This document shows, in pieces, positions 1-6,979 of a stretch of 19,807 nt of DNA. Below the pieces are notes generated by a model. That model did not search any database. It saw nothing but the letters and a program-made list of their open reading frames with translations, and was not told the DNA's origin. This DNA is from Spirochaetales bacterium (GTDB taxonomy: Bacteria > Spirochaetota > Spirochaetia > DSM-27196 > SLST01). The stretch spans positions 1 to 19,807 of the forward strand of contig JANQQY010000078.1 of the NCBI GenBank assembly GCA_028284845.1, read 5' to 3'. The stretch's first letter is position 1; the number at the start of each line of letters is the position of its first letter. The position numbers and the translations under genes are program-made.

Positions 1-535
1 GATGGGAGTCGTTCTGATTCGGCCGAACGTCAAGGACTCGCTCAATCGCGGCCGGAACGTCGGTCAGCGATTCGACCGCCACGACTCTGACATGAGGCAC
101 CATGCGAGCCTCATCAAGGTTCTCAGCCGGCACGAGCGCATGGCGCACACCGTGTGCGGCTCCTTCAGAAAGGGCCGCGAGGACGCCACGAACGCCGGTG
201 ACCTCCCCGCGGAGATGAACTTCGCCGAGCAGGAGGGTGTCTGTGGGCATCCGACCAATCTGACCCGAGGCAGCAAGGATTCCTGCAGCGATCGAGAGGT
301 CGAATCCGTTCCCGGACTTCGGTATGTCTGAGGGCGAAAGGCTCACCAGAATGCGTGACGCCGGGTAGTTGAGACGGCTGTTTCGAATCCCGACACGAAC
401 CCTGTCGCGGGATTCCCGAACCTCGCTCGCCGGCAACCCGACGATGTCCATCCCAGGAATCCCGGTGCGACAATCAACTTCAACGTTTACGAGATGTCCG
501 GAGTAACCGGCCGGAACGTACGAGTAGAGGCTCAC
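1..535 (-). CDS. comM: ComM/YifB family Mg-chelatase-like AAA ATPase, N-terminal part (3' truncated by window edge)
   Basis: I translated this frame by hand from the reverse complement; it is open from a GTG at 535 to the window edge and gives 178 residues. It starts VSLYSYVPAGYSGHLVNVEV and contains the family hallmarks GIPGMDIVGLP, ESRDRVRVGIRNS, LSPSDIPKSGNGFDL and LLLGEVHLRGEVTGVRG. These belong to the N-terminal ChlI-like domain of YifB/ComM proteins. The AAA+ Walker motifs would lie beyond the edge. ComM is known as a hexameric helicase promoting branch migration during integration of transformed DNA; whether this host is transformable is unknown. An in-frame TGA seven codons upstream rules out a longer start. 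The Shine-Dalgarno is weak (AAGG about 12 bases before GTG). The start lies 34 bases after the rnhA stop, so the two are probably co-transcribed. Confidence 0.93.
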   Translation of the reverse strand, partial: MSLYSYVPAGYSGHLVNVEVDCRTGIPGMDIVGLPASEVRESRDRVRVGIRNSRLNYPASRILVSLSPSDIPKSGNGFDLSIAAGILAASGQIGRMPTDTLLLGEVHLRGEVTGVRGVLAALSEGAAHGVRHALVPAENLDEARMVPHVRVVAVESLTDVPAAIERVLDVRPNQNDSH

Positions 536-569
536 ATTCGTTGACGACCTTCACGGTCGGCCAGCTTGC

Positions 570-1025
570 CTACTCGATGCGTGCTATCTCGGTCTGGACG
601 AGTTCGTCGCAACGCTCATTGAGGGGATTTCCACTGTGTCCCTTCACCCAATCCCATTGAGGGCCTACCGATTCATTTAGGTCGTAGAGACGCATCCAGT
701 ACTCTTTGTTCTTCACAGGCTTTTTTGCCGCGGTCTTCCAACCGTTTCGCAGCCAATTCTTGATCCAGCTGGTGATTCCATTTCTCACGTATTGAGAATC
801 GGTGACAATTCGGACGCGGACGGGGCCTACAGACGCAGCGTAACCCAACGCCTGGATGACCGCTTCCAGCTCCATGCGGTTATTGGTCGTATCCAAAGCG
901 TGTCCGGACGCCTCGTGGACCCGCTTGTCATGCGACGCCACGAAGGCCCACCCACCGGGCCCAGGGTTTCCATGGCAGCCGCCGTCTGTATAGATTTCCA
1001 GATCGCTCACAATGCATCGTAGCAT
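570..1025 (-). CDS. rnhA: Ribonuclease HI
   Basis: This 151-residue cytoplasmic enzyme cleaves the RNA strand of RNA-DNA hybrids. All catalytic positions of RNase HI are visible, counting from the ATG at 1025: D14 in YTDGG, E52 in NRMELEAV, D76 in VTDSQYV and D140 near the C-terminus, plus H130 in VKGHSGN. The Trp/Lys-rich basic protrusion (about residues 87-110) that grips the hybrid in the E. coli-type enzyme is present. The frame stays open upstream to 1178, but that part overlaps the divergent gene at 1084 and does not resemble the family, so I reject it. A GTG at 1010 (146 residues) is an equally plausible start; neither start has a clear ribosome binding site. It is followed closely by the comM-like gene. 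Confidence 0.95.
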   Translation of the reverse strand: MLRCIVSDLEIYTDGGCHGNPGPGGWAFVASHDKRVHEASGHALDTTNNRMELEAVIQALGYAASVGPVRVRIVTDSQYVRNGITSWIKNWLRNGWKTAAKKPVKNKEYWMRLYDLNESVGPQWDWVKGHSGNPLNERCDELVQTEIARIE

Positions 1026-1049
1026 CCGGCGTCGCACGGTCCAAGAATG

Positions 1050-1078
1050 TTGACCGCACATCTCCGGCCATGTAGCAT
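1050..1078 (+). promoter_or_regulatory. Putative sigma-70-type promoter for the PH-like gene
   Basis: TTGACC (1050-1055; 5 of 6 consensus bases) is separated by 17 bases from TAGCAT (1073-1078; 4 of 6). It lies in the short gap between two divergent genes. Transcription would begin around 1083-1087, at or beside the ATG at 1084. This is a reading of consensus only. Confidence 0.45.
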
Positions 1079-1083
1079 CGGTC

Positions 1084-1590
1084 ATGCTCTTCCGATTCCG
1101 ACTCGCACATGCTCCAAAGGGGCTTCTTCTGCCACTGATGGCGATCGGGTTTACCGCCGGATCTGTGGCACTGGCCATCTACGTCAACGTGGCACTCGGC
1201 ATTGTGGCGCTCCTGATCTCGGGATTCTTCGGATTTCACTTTGTCCGACTCTTCGTCAACACGATCAAGAGTCACGTTCGGTTGACCAACGATGAACTGA
1301 TCTGCAAGACGCCGATGGGCAAAGAGAGCCGGATCGCATGGTCGAACATCACACACGCCGGCAGCTATCGGAGCTTCGAAGGCGAGAAGGATCTCTTTGT
1401 CTATGCTGAAGGTGATGATCGGCTCTTGGCGATTCCCGACCAATACGAGAACATTGACCAGCTCGAGGCGGAGATCGCCGACCGAATCTCCGTTGACCTG
1501 TTGTCGCTTGAGGGCGCGGAGTCCGAGGATCTATCAGACCTGCTAAGAGAGATCGTCGCGCCTGAGGAAGAGATCATCGACGACGACTAA
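1084..1590 (+). CDS. Small membrane protein with bacterial PH-like domain
   Basis: This is the only plus-strand gene I accept. It encodes 168 residues. Two adjacent hydrophobic segments (about 13-33 and 35-56) form a membrane hairpin. They are followed by a soluble region (about 60-140) with the look of a bacterial PH domain (bPH-like): the VRLTNDELICKTPMGKESRI stretch, then AWSNITHAG and alternating beta-strand patterns, ending in a helix (QLEAEIADRI). The last 24 residues are acidic (ending EEEIIDDD). Such proteins are common but mostly of unknown function, so I assign none. The ATG at 1084 has no Shine-Dalgarno sequence; an internal ATG at 1138 is an alternative start but would remove part of the first membrane segment. 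The 3' end overlaps the convergent gene at 1574 by 17 bases. The family call is from pattern only. Confidence 0.75.
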   Translation: MLFRFRLAHAPKGLLLPLMAIGFTAGSVALAIYVNVALGIVALLISGFFGFHFVRLFVNTIKSHVRLTNDELICKTPMGKESRIAWSNITHAGSYRSFEGEKDLFVYAEGDDRLLAIPDQYENIDQLEAEIADRISVDLLSLEGAESEDLSDLLREIVAPEEEIIDDD

Positions 1591-2497
1591 GCCGCTCAGG
1601 GTTCACGACTTCAAGACCTCCGCTTCGACCGAGACCGCGGTAGACAAGGCGGCCGCCTTCAGAGAGTTCGACTTCGATCTCGCTGTTGAGAGTTTCAACC
1701 ACCCGACCTTTCATGGCACCGTCGGAAGGCGCTGCAAGCGATGAGCCCTCGGTTCGGGATGCGGCGATCTGCAGGCGTTGTCCTTTCCGATTCTCGAAGG
1801 TGATGCGAACCAGTCCGTTCGTCTCGAGTGATACAATTCGCGCGCCGGTGTAGGTAGTGAACTTCCAGAGGTCGCCGTTCACCAGGATCCCAGCGAGAAA
1901 CCCGGTGAAAGCGCCACCCACAAAGGGCACATTGGCGATAGAACAGGTGACACTCACACTGGCCTCGTCAAAGCTGTTCGATTGGAGCCAGATCCACGCG
2001 TTTGGAAAGGATCGGCCGTAGTCCTTCTCTACGTAGAGCCGCCCAAGCTCTCCGCCCATCGTAACCGTCGCATCCATGACGATGATGCCGTGCTTGCACT
2101 GCATAAAGGGGACAAAGGAGTACCAGCCCATGGTACCGGGCTGAAAGAAAGTACCGGTCCACATCGATTTCGAATCGATAGAATACGAGATCGATGTACC
2201 GCCGGCTATACAATCGACTCTCTCCAGGTCGAATCGACTCTCGCCAATCGAGACCCAGAACTCACGTGTTCCAAAGGCGAAGGAATCGACGGGATACCGG
2301 TCGTAGGTCGTCTCACCGCTTAATCCGTCGATGTACTGGATAAACGCGTGTGGATCCTCCGGGGCGAGCGAGACGCCGGGAATAAGCGCGAAGGCACGAG
2401 ACTCTGTGACAACCTTGTAGTACCAGCCCTCAAAGTACGGCTTTGGAGTCAGCGTCCCTTGAAACAGCTCCGGATGGTAGATGCCTCTCAGACTCAT
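1574..2497 (-). CDS. Tocopherol cyclase family protein
   Basis: This gene encodes 307 residues. It matches the tocopherol cyclase family (Pfam tocopherol_cycl) by the N-terminal YFEGWYYK (21-28), the central MGWYSFVPFMQCKHGI (123-138) and the diagnostic EKDYGRSFPNAWIWLQSN (157-174). In plants and cyanobacteria this family closes the chromanol ring of vitamin E precursors. Members in non-photosynthetic bacteria have no proven substrate, so the enzymatic role here is open; a lipocalin-like lipid-binding or lipid-modifying role is possible. I see no clear signal peptide. The ATG overlaps the stop of the upstream 1262-residue gene as ATGA (4 bases), which implies translational coupling and a shared function or shared membrane location. 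The 3' end overlaps the plus-strand PH-like gene by 17 bases. Confidence 0.88.
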   Translation of the reverse strand: MSLRGIYHPELFQGTLTPKPYFEGWYYKVVTESRAFALIPGVSLAPEDPHAFIQYIDGLSGETTYDRYPVDSFAFGTREFWVSIGESRFDLERVDCIAGGTSISYSIDSKSMWTGTFFQPGTMGWYSFVPFMQCKHGIIVMDATVTMGGELGRLYVEKDYGRSFPNAWIWLQSNSFDEASVSVTCSIANVPFVGGAFTGFLAGILVNGDLWKFTTYTGARIVSLETNGLVRITFENRKGQRLQIAASRTEGSSLAAPSDGAMKGRVVETLNSEIEVELSEGGRLVYRGLGRSGGLEVVNPERLSRRR

Positions 2498-5400
2498 GTG
2501 ACCGGCTCCGCGGCCGTCTGACTGAGGTAGGGCGCGACTCGGCGAAACGCAGCCTCAAGAGAATCAATCCCTCGCGGCAACCCGAGCATCAGATACGAGG
2601 TCCGGCCCTGAAACACCAACGGAACCATGAGTGTTCGCTCAAAGAGGGCCAGGCTCGCCGAATCGCAGAGGCCGTGGAAGTAGTCAACGGTCGCGATAGG
2701 CTGGCGGATGAAAAGAATCCGACGATGGGCGAGCACGTTGCGGTAGAGATCGCTGCTCTTCGCAATTGAAAGCTTGCCGGAACAACTCTCGTCCATTCCA
2801 AGCTGATACTGCGGAATCAGATCGCTCTCAGCATCCTGATAGAGAATCACAATTCGCGCATTCCAATACCGGGTGAAGCGAACCAGTGACTTCAAAACGT
2901 CACCTTCCCCACTCCCGAACCCTCGGAGAAAGGCGTCGTAATCAAATCCAAACTCGCCAAATCTGAACTGTGAGGTTCCGCCGTTTGCGGAAGTCGTGCT
3001 CGGTTCAGATGTCCGAGATGTTGAGAAATCGGTAAGGAGGTCGTCGTCCCCGCCTCCAAACAAAAGCTCAATGCCGCTGGCCGTCGAGTCAGTGGCTCCG
3101 CCGACAACGTCGTTGACGAGACTTGAGAGTTCGGCATCGGAACCTGATCGAGTCTGTTGGAAGACGTCACGATCGATCTCTGCAACGCCGTCCCGCTCCA
3201 CGACAACGCTCGTCACAACGTGAACCCGGTCGAGCGTGTCGCCCATACTGGCGATCTCGAACGCATGGGTCACACCGTCACGCGCATCCGCAAATCCTAT
3301 GAGCCCTTCAGTCGGCTCCGCGGCGTGACGGGAAATAGGAATTGGATCGAACACATCCTCGTCGTCAATAAGCTCAGCGGCGGGAACCTTAGGCTGAGGG
3401 GGATCGGCACTCGATATGCGGATGTCGGTGCCGCGACCGAAAGCAAAAAAACCGCGCCCAAAGGTGGTCGACGCCGAAGGCTGATCTGAGAGCCGCTCCG
3501 GCTCAACCGCCTCACCACCGGGATCGTCGGCTTCCAGGAGTTCGAGATCGTCCGGATCGTCAAGCTCCTCGAGTTCATCAAACGGCTCTTCTGCTACCGT
3601 GGCGGCGGTTAGGTTTCCTATGTCGTACGACTCGTCTTCGTCGTACGACTGGTCGGAATCGCCAACCTGTTCCAGTTCATCGAGCTCCTCCGCAACCGCA
3701 GGGGCGTCGTCGTCGTATTGCGCCACCGCGTCCGGCGCCGGTACCCGCTCCGATGGCACGGACGCATCGATCTCGTCCACGTCATCAGGCTCGCCCGCCT
3801 CAACGAGCTCCTCGATCTCGTCGACGTCATCAAGCTCGCCTACCTCATCGAGCTCCTCAATCTCGTCTACTTCATCGGCTCCGGGTGCCTCATCGACCTC
3901 TTCAATCTCCGCGACGTCATCGGCCTCATCGAGTTCCTCGACCTCATCCAGTTCTTCCACCTCGTCGGCAAGGTCTTTCTCATCGGCACCGTCAAGCTCT
4001 TTACCGTCGAGGTCATCGACTTCGTCCAACGCCTCAACTTCATCGAGGTCACCAGCGTCGTCGAGTCCCAGCTCCTCCGCGGCGTCCGAATGCGAGTGGG
4101 TGGGCGTGGCGGTTGAAGCGGGAGCGGCCGAGCCAACGGACAAAAGCTCAAGCTCCGCTTTCTCGTCGAGCGTGTCGAGCGAAACCTCGCCTTGGAACAC
4201 CGGCTCTGACTCAGAGGCGGCTTCAGGCACAATAGGGGTACTATGGGCATCCTCGATCGCGACTGCGGGCTCCGTAAACGGCGCTGAAGGCTCGAGCGTC
4301 TCAACTTCCGGAGAATCCTCAGACGCCTCAAGCTCATCGGCCTCCTCGATCTCGTCAATCTCTTCGACGTCGCCGCCAAGATCAGGCTCTACGATGCCTG
4401 GTTCGTCAACCTGCTCGACGGCATCAAGGGAATCAACTTCGTCCTCATCGACGAGTTCAACTTCGACCGGCCGCATTCCTTGAGAGGCGAAGTCGGCGTC
4501 GTCCGGCGAGGAAGCTTGCTCCTCTCTCTGAACATCAGCCTCTCCAGGCTGCTCAAGTTCCGCGGATTCGTCGATCTCTTCAGGCTCGTCGAGAGCTTCG
4601 ACTTCTTCGACCTCTTCAATCGGCTCGGCATCGTCGATCTCTTCGACGCTGTCGAGGGCCTCGGCGTCGTCCTCTGAGAGCACCTCGACCTCGACAGGAC
4701 GCATCCCCTGCGATGCAAAGTCGCCGGCGGTCGAGGCGGAGGGGTTATCCTCGTCAGCGCTCGTGACCTCATCCACCTCTTCGACATCGTCCAGTTCGTC
4801 CGCGTCGTCAAACGCCTCTACCTCGTCGAGCTCGTCAACTTCCTCGATCTCCTCGGCATCTCCAAGCTCTTCGAGATCATCGTCGTCATCAAGTTCCTCT
4901 ACCTCGACCGGTCTCATACCGCCGGAAGGAGGAGGCAATGGCGTGGAGCCACCGGCCACTCTGGTCGGTTGTGCGGCTCGACTCAACTCGATACTCGCCA
5001 AGCGCTCGGTCAGCTGGCTTACAATCTCTTCGATCTTCTCAGTGCCGATCTCGACGGAGGTCCGCTCGGGCGATCGCGCACCCAGCATCGAAATAATCTC
5101 GTCCCAGCTCTCGTCGAACCGGCGATCAAGTTCCTCTCGCTGAGAGGCCTTCACGCGGCCGGCGCCACGACGAATCTCGCTGCGGATCTCATCTCTGCGA
5201 TCCTCGAGTTCAGCCCTCAGTCTGGATGGATCGATCTCTTTGCCGGATTCGACATACTCTCGTAGCAAGCCGACCTGAAAACGGCGGACGCGATCGGAGA
5301 CGACTACGACGGCGTCCTGACGGACGTTGAGGACCAGGAATGCGATGAGGAAGGTAGTCAGGAAGACCGCAGCGAGGAGCGTATACTGCAGAATCTCCGG

Positions 5401-6282
5401 CATCTCGAGGGACGACGAGGGTTCAAGGTAGACGTTGATAAGCCCGGACGAGTCGCGTGTAGCAAATGCCTCGTAGCCGGGCGCATCCGTTGCGGAGATC
5501 GTTACCCGGCCGGCAAGCGTTCCGATTGAGTCCCACGCATCGCGAACCGCCGATCGGAGTCCTGCTGTAAACTGTGTAGGCGAGTTGAGGATGAGCCCTG
5601 CGCCGTTGACAACGGCCAGAGAGTCACCAACACCTATGATTCCGCTGCGAACGAGGTCGGTCCGAAGCGTCTGCGTATTGACGTAGAAAAGGGCGGCGCC
5701 CTGAAGCGTCCCTGTCAAATCTACTGCCGGAAGGCGATAGATGATCTGATTGTTCGCGGGCTCAAGCACGATCTCCGGCTCCGGAAGCAGCCCGATCGAC
5801 TCTTCTTCCGAGTACGCCAGGGTCAAGAGTGAGACCGGCTCATCCACCGATATCTCATCGGGTCGCCGATAGGTTCGTTGAGTTGCTGTATCGACAAAGT
5901 CGGACGGGAACGAACTGTAGTGGAGCTGCGAACCGTCGATGTCGACGATCCGTACCAGGTCAAGCGAGGCGAGTTCCGCCTCAATAGCATCAAGTCTGGC
6001 CTGTCGCTCCCGAATCTCGGCGAGAGAGGCGTTGATACGAAATGCCGACTGCACCGCCGGCTCCAAAGTGAATGCGATGAAGCGCGCAACGTTGGTCGTA
6101 TGGAAAGCGTCCACTACCTCGACCGCAGCCCCAGCCTGCTGCTGGACCGACTCCTCAACGCGCGGCACATAGAACCGGGATTCTAGCGAGTCGAATCGGC
6201 CGGTTGCGGCGAGAACCGCGAGGACGCTAAAGATGATGACGGAGATGAGTAGGCTGAGTGATGCCTTCTGCGCGCCACTCAT
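2494..6282 (-). CDS. Large two-pass membrane protein with acidic repeat region and C-terminal globular domain; function unknown
   Basis: I do not recognise this 1262-residue protein as a whole. Visible parts in order: a membrane segment (about 8-27); an extracytoplasmic stretch of about 270 residues (30-298) with an early coiled-coil-like helix (SLAEIRERQARLDAIEAEL) and beta-rich sequence resembling a Cache-type sensor domain; a second membrane segment (300-320); a charged helical region (325-435); an acidic low-complexity region (about 454-920) with three copies of GMRPVEVE; a linker with FGRGFFAFGRG (941-951); and a globular C-terminus (about 1115-1255) with a GAF-like feel (ARIVILYQD, LMVPLVFQGRTSYLMLGL). 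There is no HAMP, histidine kinase, GGDEF or chemoreceptor signalling motif. Codon usage resembles the neighbours. The gene starts 24 bases downstream of a putative -10, has GGAGG about 13 bases before the ATG, and overlaps the next gene by 4 bases. A sensor or scaffold role is inference from layout. Confidence 0.85.
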   Translation of the reverse strand: MSGAQKASLSLLISVIIFSVLAVLAATGRFDSLESRFYVPRVEESVQQQAGAAVEVVDAFHTTNVARFIAFTLEPAVQSAFRINASLAEIRERQARLDAIEAELASLDLVRIVDIDGSQLHYSSFPSDFVDTATQRTYRRPDEISVDEPVSLLTLAYSEEESIGLLPEPEIVLEPANNQIIYRLPAVDLTGTLQGAALFYVNTQTLRTDLVRSGIIGVGDSLAVVNGAGLILNSPTQFTAGLRSAVRDAWDSIGTLAGRVTISATDAPGYEAFATRDSSGLINVYLEPSSSLEMPEILQYTLLAAVFLTTFLIAFLVLNVRQDAVVVVSDRVRRFQVGLLREYVESGKEIDPSRLRAELEDRRDEIRSEIRRGAGRVKASQREELDRRFDESWDEIISMLGARSPERTSVEIGTEKIEEIVSQLTERLASIELSRAAQPTRVAGGSTPLPPPSGGMRPVEVEELDDDDDLEELGDAEEIEEVDELDEVEAFDDADELDDVEEVDEVTSADEDNPSASTAGDFASQGMRPVEVEVLSEDDAEALDSVEEIDDAEPIEEVEEVEALDEPEEIDESAELEQPGEADVQREEQASSPDDADFASQGMRPVEVELVDEDEVDSLDAVEQVDEPGIVEPDLGGDVEEIDEIEEADELEASEDSPEVETLEPSAPFTEPAVAIEDAHSTPIVPEAASESEPVFQGEVSLDTLDEKAELELLSVGSAAPASTATPTHSHSDAAEELGLDDAGDLDEVEALDEVDDLDGKELDGADEKDLADEVEELDEVEELDEADDVAEIEEVDEAPGADEVDEIEELDEVGELDDVDEIEELVEAGEPDDVDEIDASVPSERVPAPDAVAQYDDDAPAVAEELDELEQVGDSDQSYDEDESYDIGNLTAATVAEEPFDELEELDDPDDLELLEADDPGGEAVEPERLSDQPSASTTFGRGFFAFGRGTDIRISSADPPQPKVPAAELIDDEDVFDPIPISRHAAEPTEGLIGFADARDGVTHAFEIASMGDTLDRVHVVTSVVVERDGVAEIDRDVFQQTRSGSDAELSSLVNDVVGGATDSTASGIELLFGGGDDDLLTDFSTSRTSEPSTTSANGGTSQFRFGEFGFDYDAFLRGFGSGEGDVLKSLVRFTRYWNARIVILYQDAESDLIPQYQLGMDESCSGKLSIAKSSDLYRNVLAHRRILFIRQPIATVDYFHGLCDSASLALFERTLMVPLVFQGRTSYLMLGLPRGIDSLEAAFRRVAPYLSQTAAEPVT
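4456..4494 (-). repeat. GMRPVEVE motif, copy 3 (DFASQGMRPVEVE)
   Basis: This encodes residues 597-609 of the 1262-residue protein. The 13 residues are identical to copy 2, yet 10 of the 13 codons differ, all at the third base. An acidic segment follows. Confidence 0.9.
4684..4722 (-). repeat. GMRPVEVE motif, copy 2 (DFASQGMRPVEVE)
   Basis: This encodes residues 521-533 of the 1262-residue protein. It lies 76 residues before copy 3 and is followed by its own acidic segment. Its codons differ from copy 3 at 10 of 13 positions without changing the protein. Confidence 0.9.
4897..4923 (-). repeat. GMRPVEVE motif, copy 1
   Basis: This encodes residues 454-462 (GGMRPVEVE) of the 1262-residue protein, at the start of the acidic region. 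It shares only the GMRPVEVE core with copies 2 and 3; the preceding residues are Pro-rich (PLPPPSG). Its Arg codon is AGA, against CGT and CGG in the other copies. Confidence 0.9.
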
Positions 6283-6311
6283 ATCAGGCTGTTTCGCCTC
6301 CAGATCGGATC

Positions 6312-6340
6312 ATCTTATTGAGTATCGGACGGATTCACAA
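6312..6340 (-). promoter_or_regulatory. Putative promoter of the 1262-residue gene unit
   Basis: On the minus strand TTGTGA (6340-6335) is separated by 17 bases from TAAGAT (6317-6312). Each box matches 4 of 6 consensus bases. It lies in the 136-base gap between the ribosomal-operon terminator and the ATG at 6282, where a new promoter would be needed. Confidence 0.4.
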
Positions 6341-6365
6341 CTCCCGTGAGTGTAAACACATAGAC

Positions 6366-6394
6366 AAAAAAGGGCTGTCGTCATCGACAGCCCT
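6366..6394 (-). terminator. Rho-independent terminator of the ribosomal protein operon
   Basis: A perfect 10-bp stem (AGGGCTGTCG paired with CGACAGCCCT) with a 4-base loop occupies 6371-6394. Read on the minus strand the stem ends in CCCT and continues into six consecutive T. It starts 24 bases past the rplQ stop. This is a textbook intrinsic terminator and marks the end of the S10-spc-alpha unit. Confidence 0.95.
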
Positions 6395-6418
6395 CGAAGT
6401 ACATAGAATGCGCCTATG

Positions 6419-6979
6419 CTACTCGTCCTGTTCCGCGTCGGCATCCTCTGAGCTCTCGTCGGTCACTTCCGCTTCTGACTCGGCTGCTTCAGAGGCATCC
6501 GCCTGACTCTCTTCAGGTTCGGTCACAGCCTCCGGGGGATCTGCGACAGGAGCTGCTGTATCGGCGGTAGGTTCGGGCTTTGATTCCGGCGCCTTTGGTG
6601 CTTTCTTTGCCTTCGCCTCAAACTCCTCTTCGACGAGTTCCAGGAGCACCATCTCGCTCGCATCACCCTTCCGGAGGCCAATCTTGAGCATCCGTGTATA
6701 ACCGCCCGGCCGGCTCACGTACCGCGGCGCGATGTCGGTAAACAGCTTGGAGAGAATAGCCTGATCTTTAATGTCACGCCCGACCATACGCCGATTGTGA
6801 ACGCTGTCGATCTTGGCTCGAGTGATCATCTTCTCCGCCGTCTTCCTGATCTCCCGCGCCTTGGCCTTGGTGGTTCTGATTCGCTCATGCTTGAAGAGAG
6901 AGGTCACCATGTTCCTATGGAGTGACTTCCGGTGCGCCGGCTTTCTGCCAAGCCGGTTGTAGCCAACCTTATGTTTCAT
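6419..6979 (-). CDS. rplQ: 50S ribosomal protein L17 with acidic C-terminal tail
   Basis: The first 120 residues are a normal L17 (MKHKVGYNRLGRKPAHRKSL, then VTSLFKHERIRTTKAKAREI and the GGYTRMLKIGLRKGD block). L17 sits near the polypeptide exit tunnel of the large subunit. After this comes a tail of about 66 residues (121-186): a Lys/Ala/Pro stretch followed by a Glu/Asp/Ser/Ala-rich stretch ending DAEQDE. With 186 residues it is well above the usual 115-130. The ATG overlaps the end of rpoA by 11 bases, with AAGGA about 8 bases upstream, so translation is probably coupled. It is the last gene before the terminator. Confidence 0.97.
   Translation of the reverse strand: MKHKVGYNRLGRKPAHRKSLHRNMVTSLFKHERIRTTKAKAREIRKTAEKMITRAKIDSVHNRRMVGRDIKDQAILSKLFTDIAPRYVSRPGGYTRMLKIGLRKGDASEMVLLELVEEEFEAKAKKAPKAPESKPEPTADTAAPVADPPEAVTEPEESQADASEAAESEAEVTDESSEDADAEQDE

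Larger units (their letters stand above)
3523..4923 (-). repeat. Coding region of acidic low-complexity repeats
   Basis: This stretch encodes residues 454-920 of the large membrane protein. It is built largely from Asp/Glu plus evenly spaced Leu, Val, Ile or Ala. In its best part (residues 479-506) a hydrophobic residue occurs at every third position, so the unit is acidic-acidic-hydrophobic, or nine bases of DNA. The phase slips elsewhere. The complementary strand therefore stays open over long distances and encodes Ser-rich strings that are not genes. Confidence 0.85.

Noticed and set aside
1026..1178. N-terminal extension of the RNase HI frame
   Set aside because: It overlaps the divergent PH-like gene and its likely promoter, and the 51 added residues do not resemble any RNase HI extension such as the HBD domain.
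1646..1659. Perfect 14-bp palindrome AAGGCGGCCGCCTT
   Set aside because: It is within the coding 3' part of the tocopherol-cyclase-like gene, has no loop suited to a terminator and no T run, and is GC-rich enough to arise by chance.
3599..4483. Plus-strand open frame of 294 codons, very Ser-rich
   Set aside because: It is the complement of the acidic Asp/Glu repeat region. GAN codons read in reverse give Ser-rich strings without stops, and there is no ribosome binding site or family resemblance.
3523..4923. CRISPR-like or tandem DNA repeat array
   Set aside because: The periodicity is nine bases in phase with codons, the repeats are not identical in DNA and there are no spacers; it is a protein low-complexity region.
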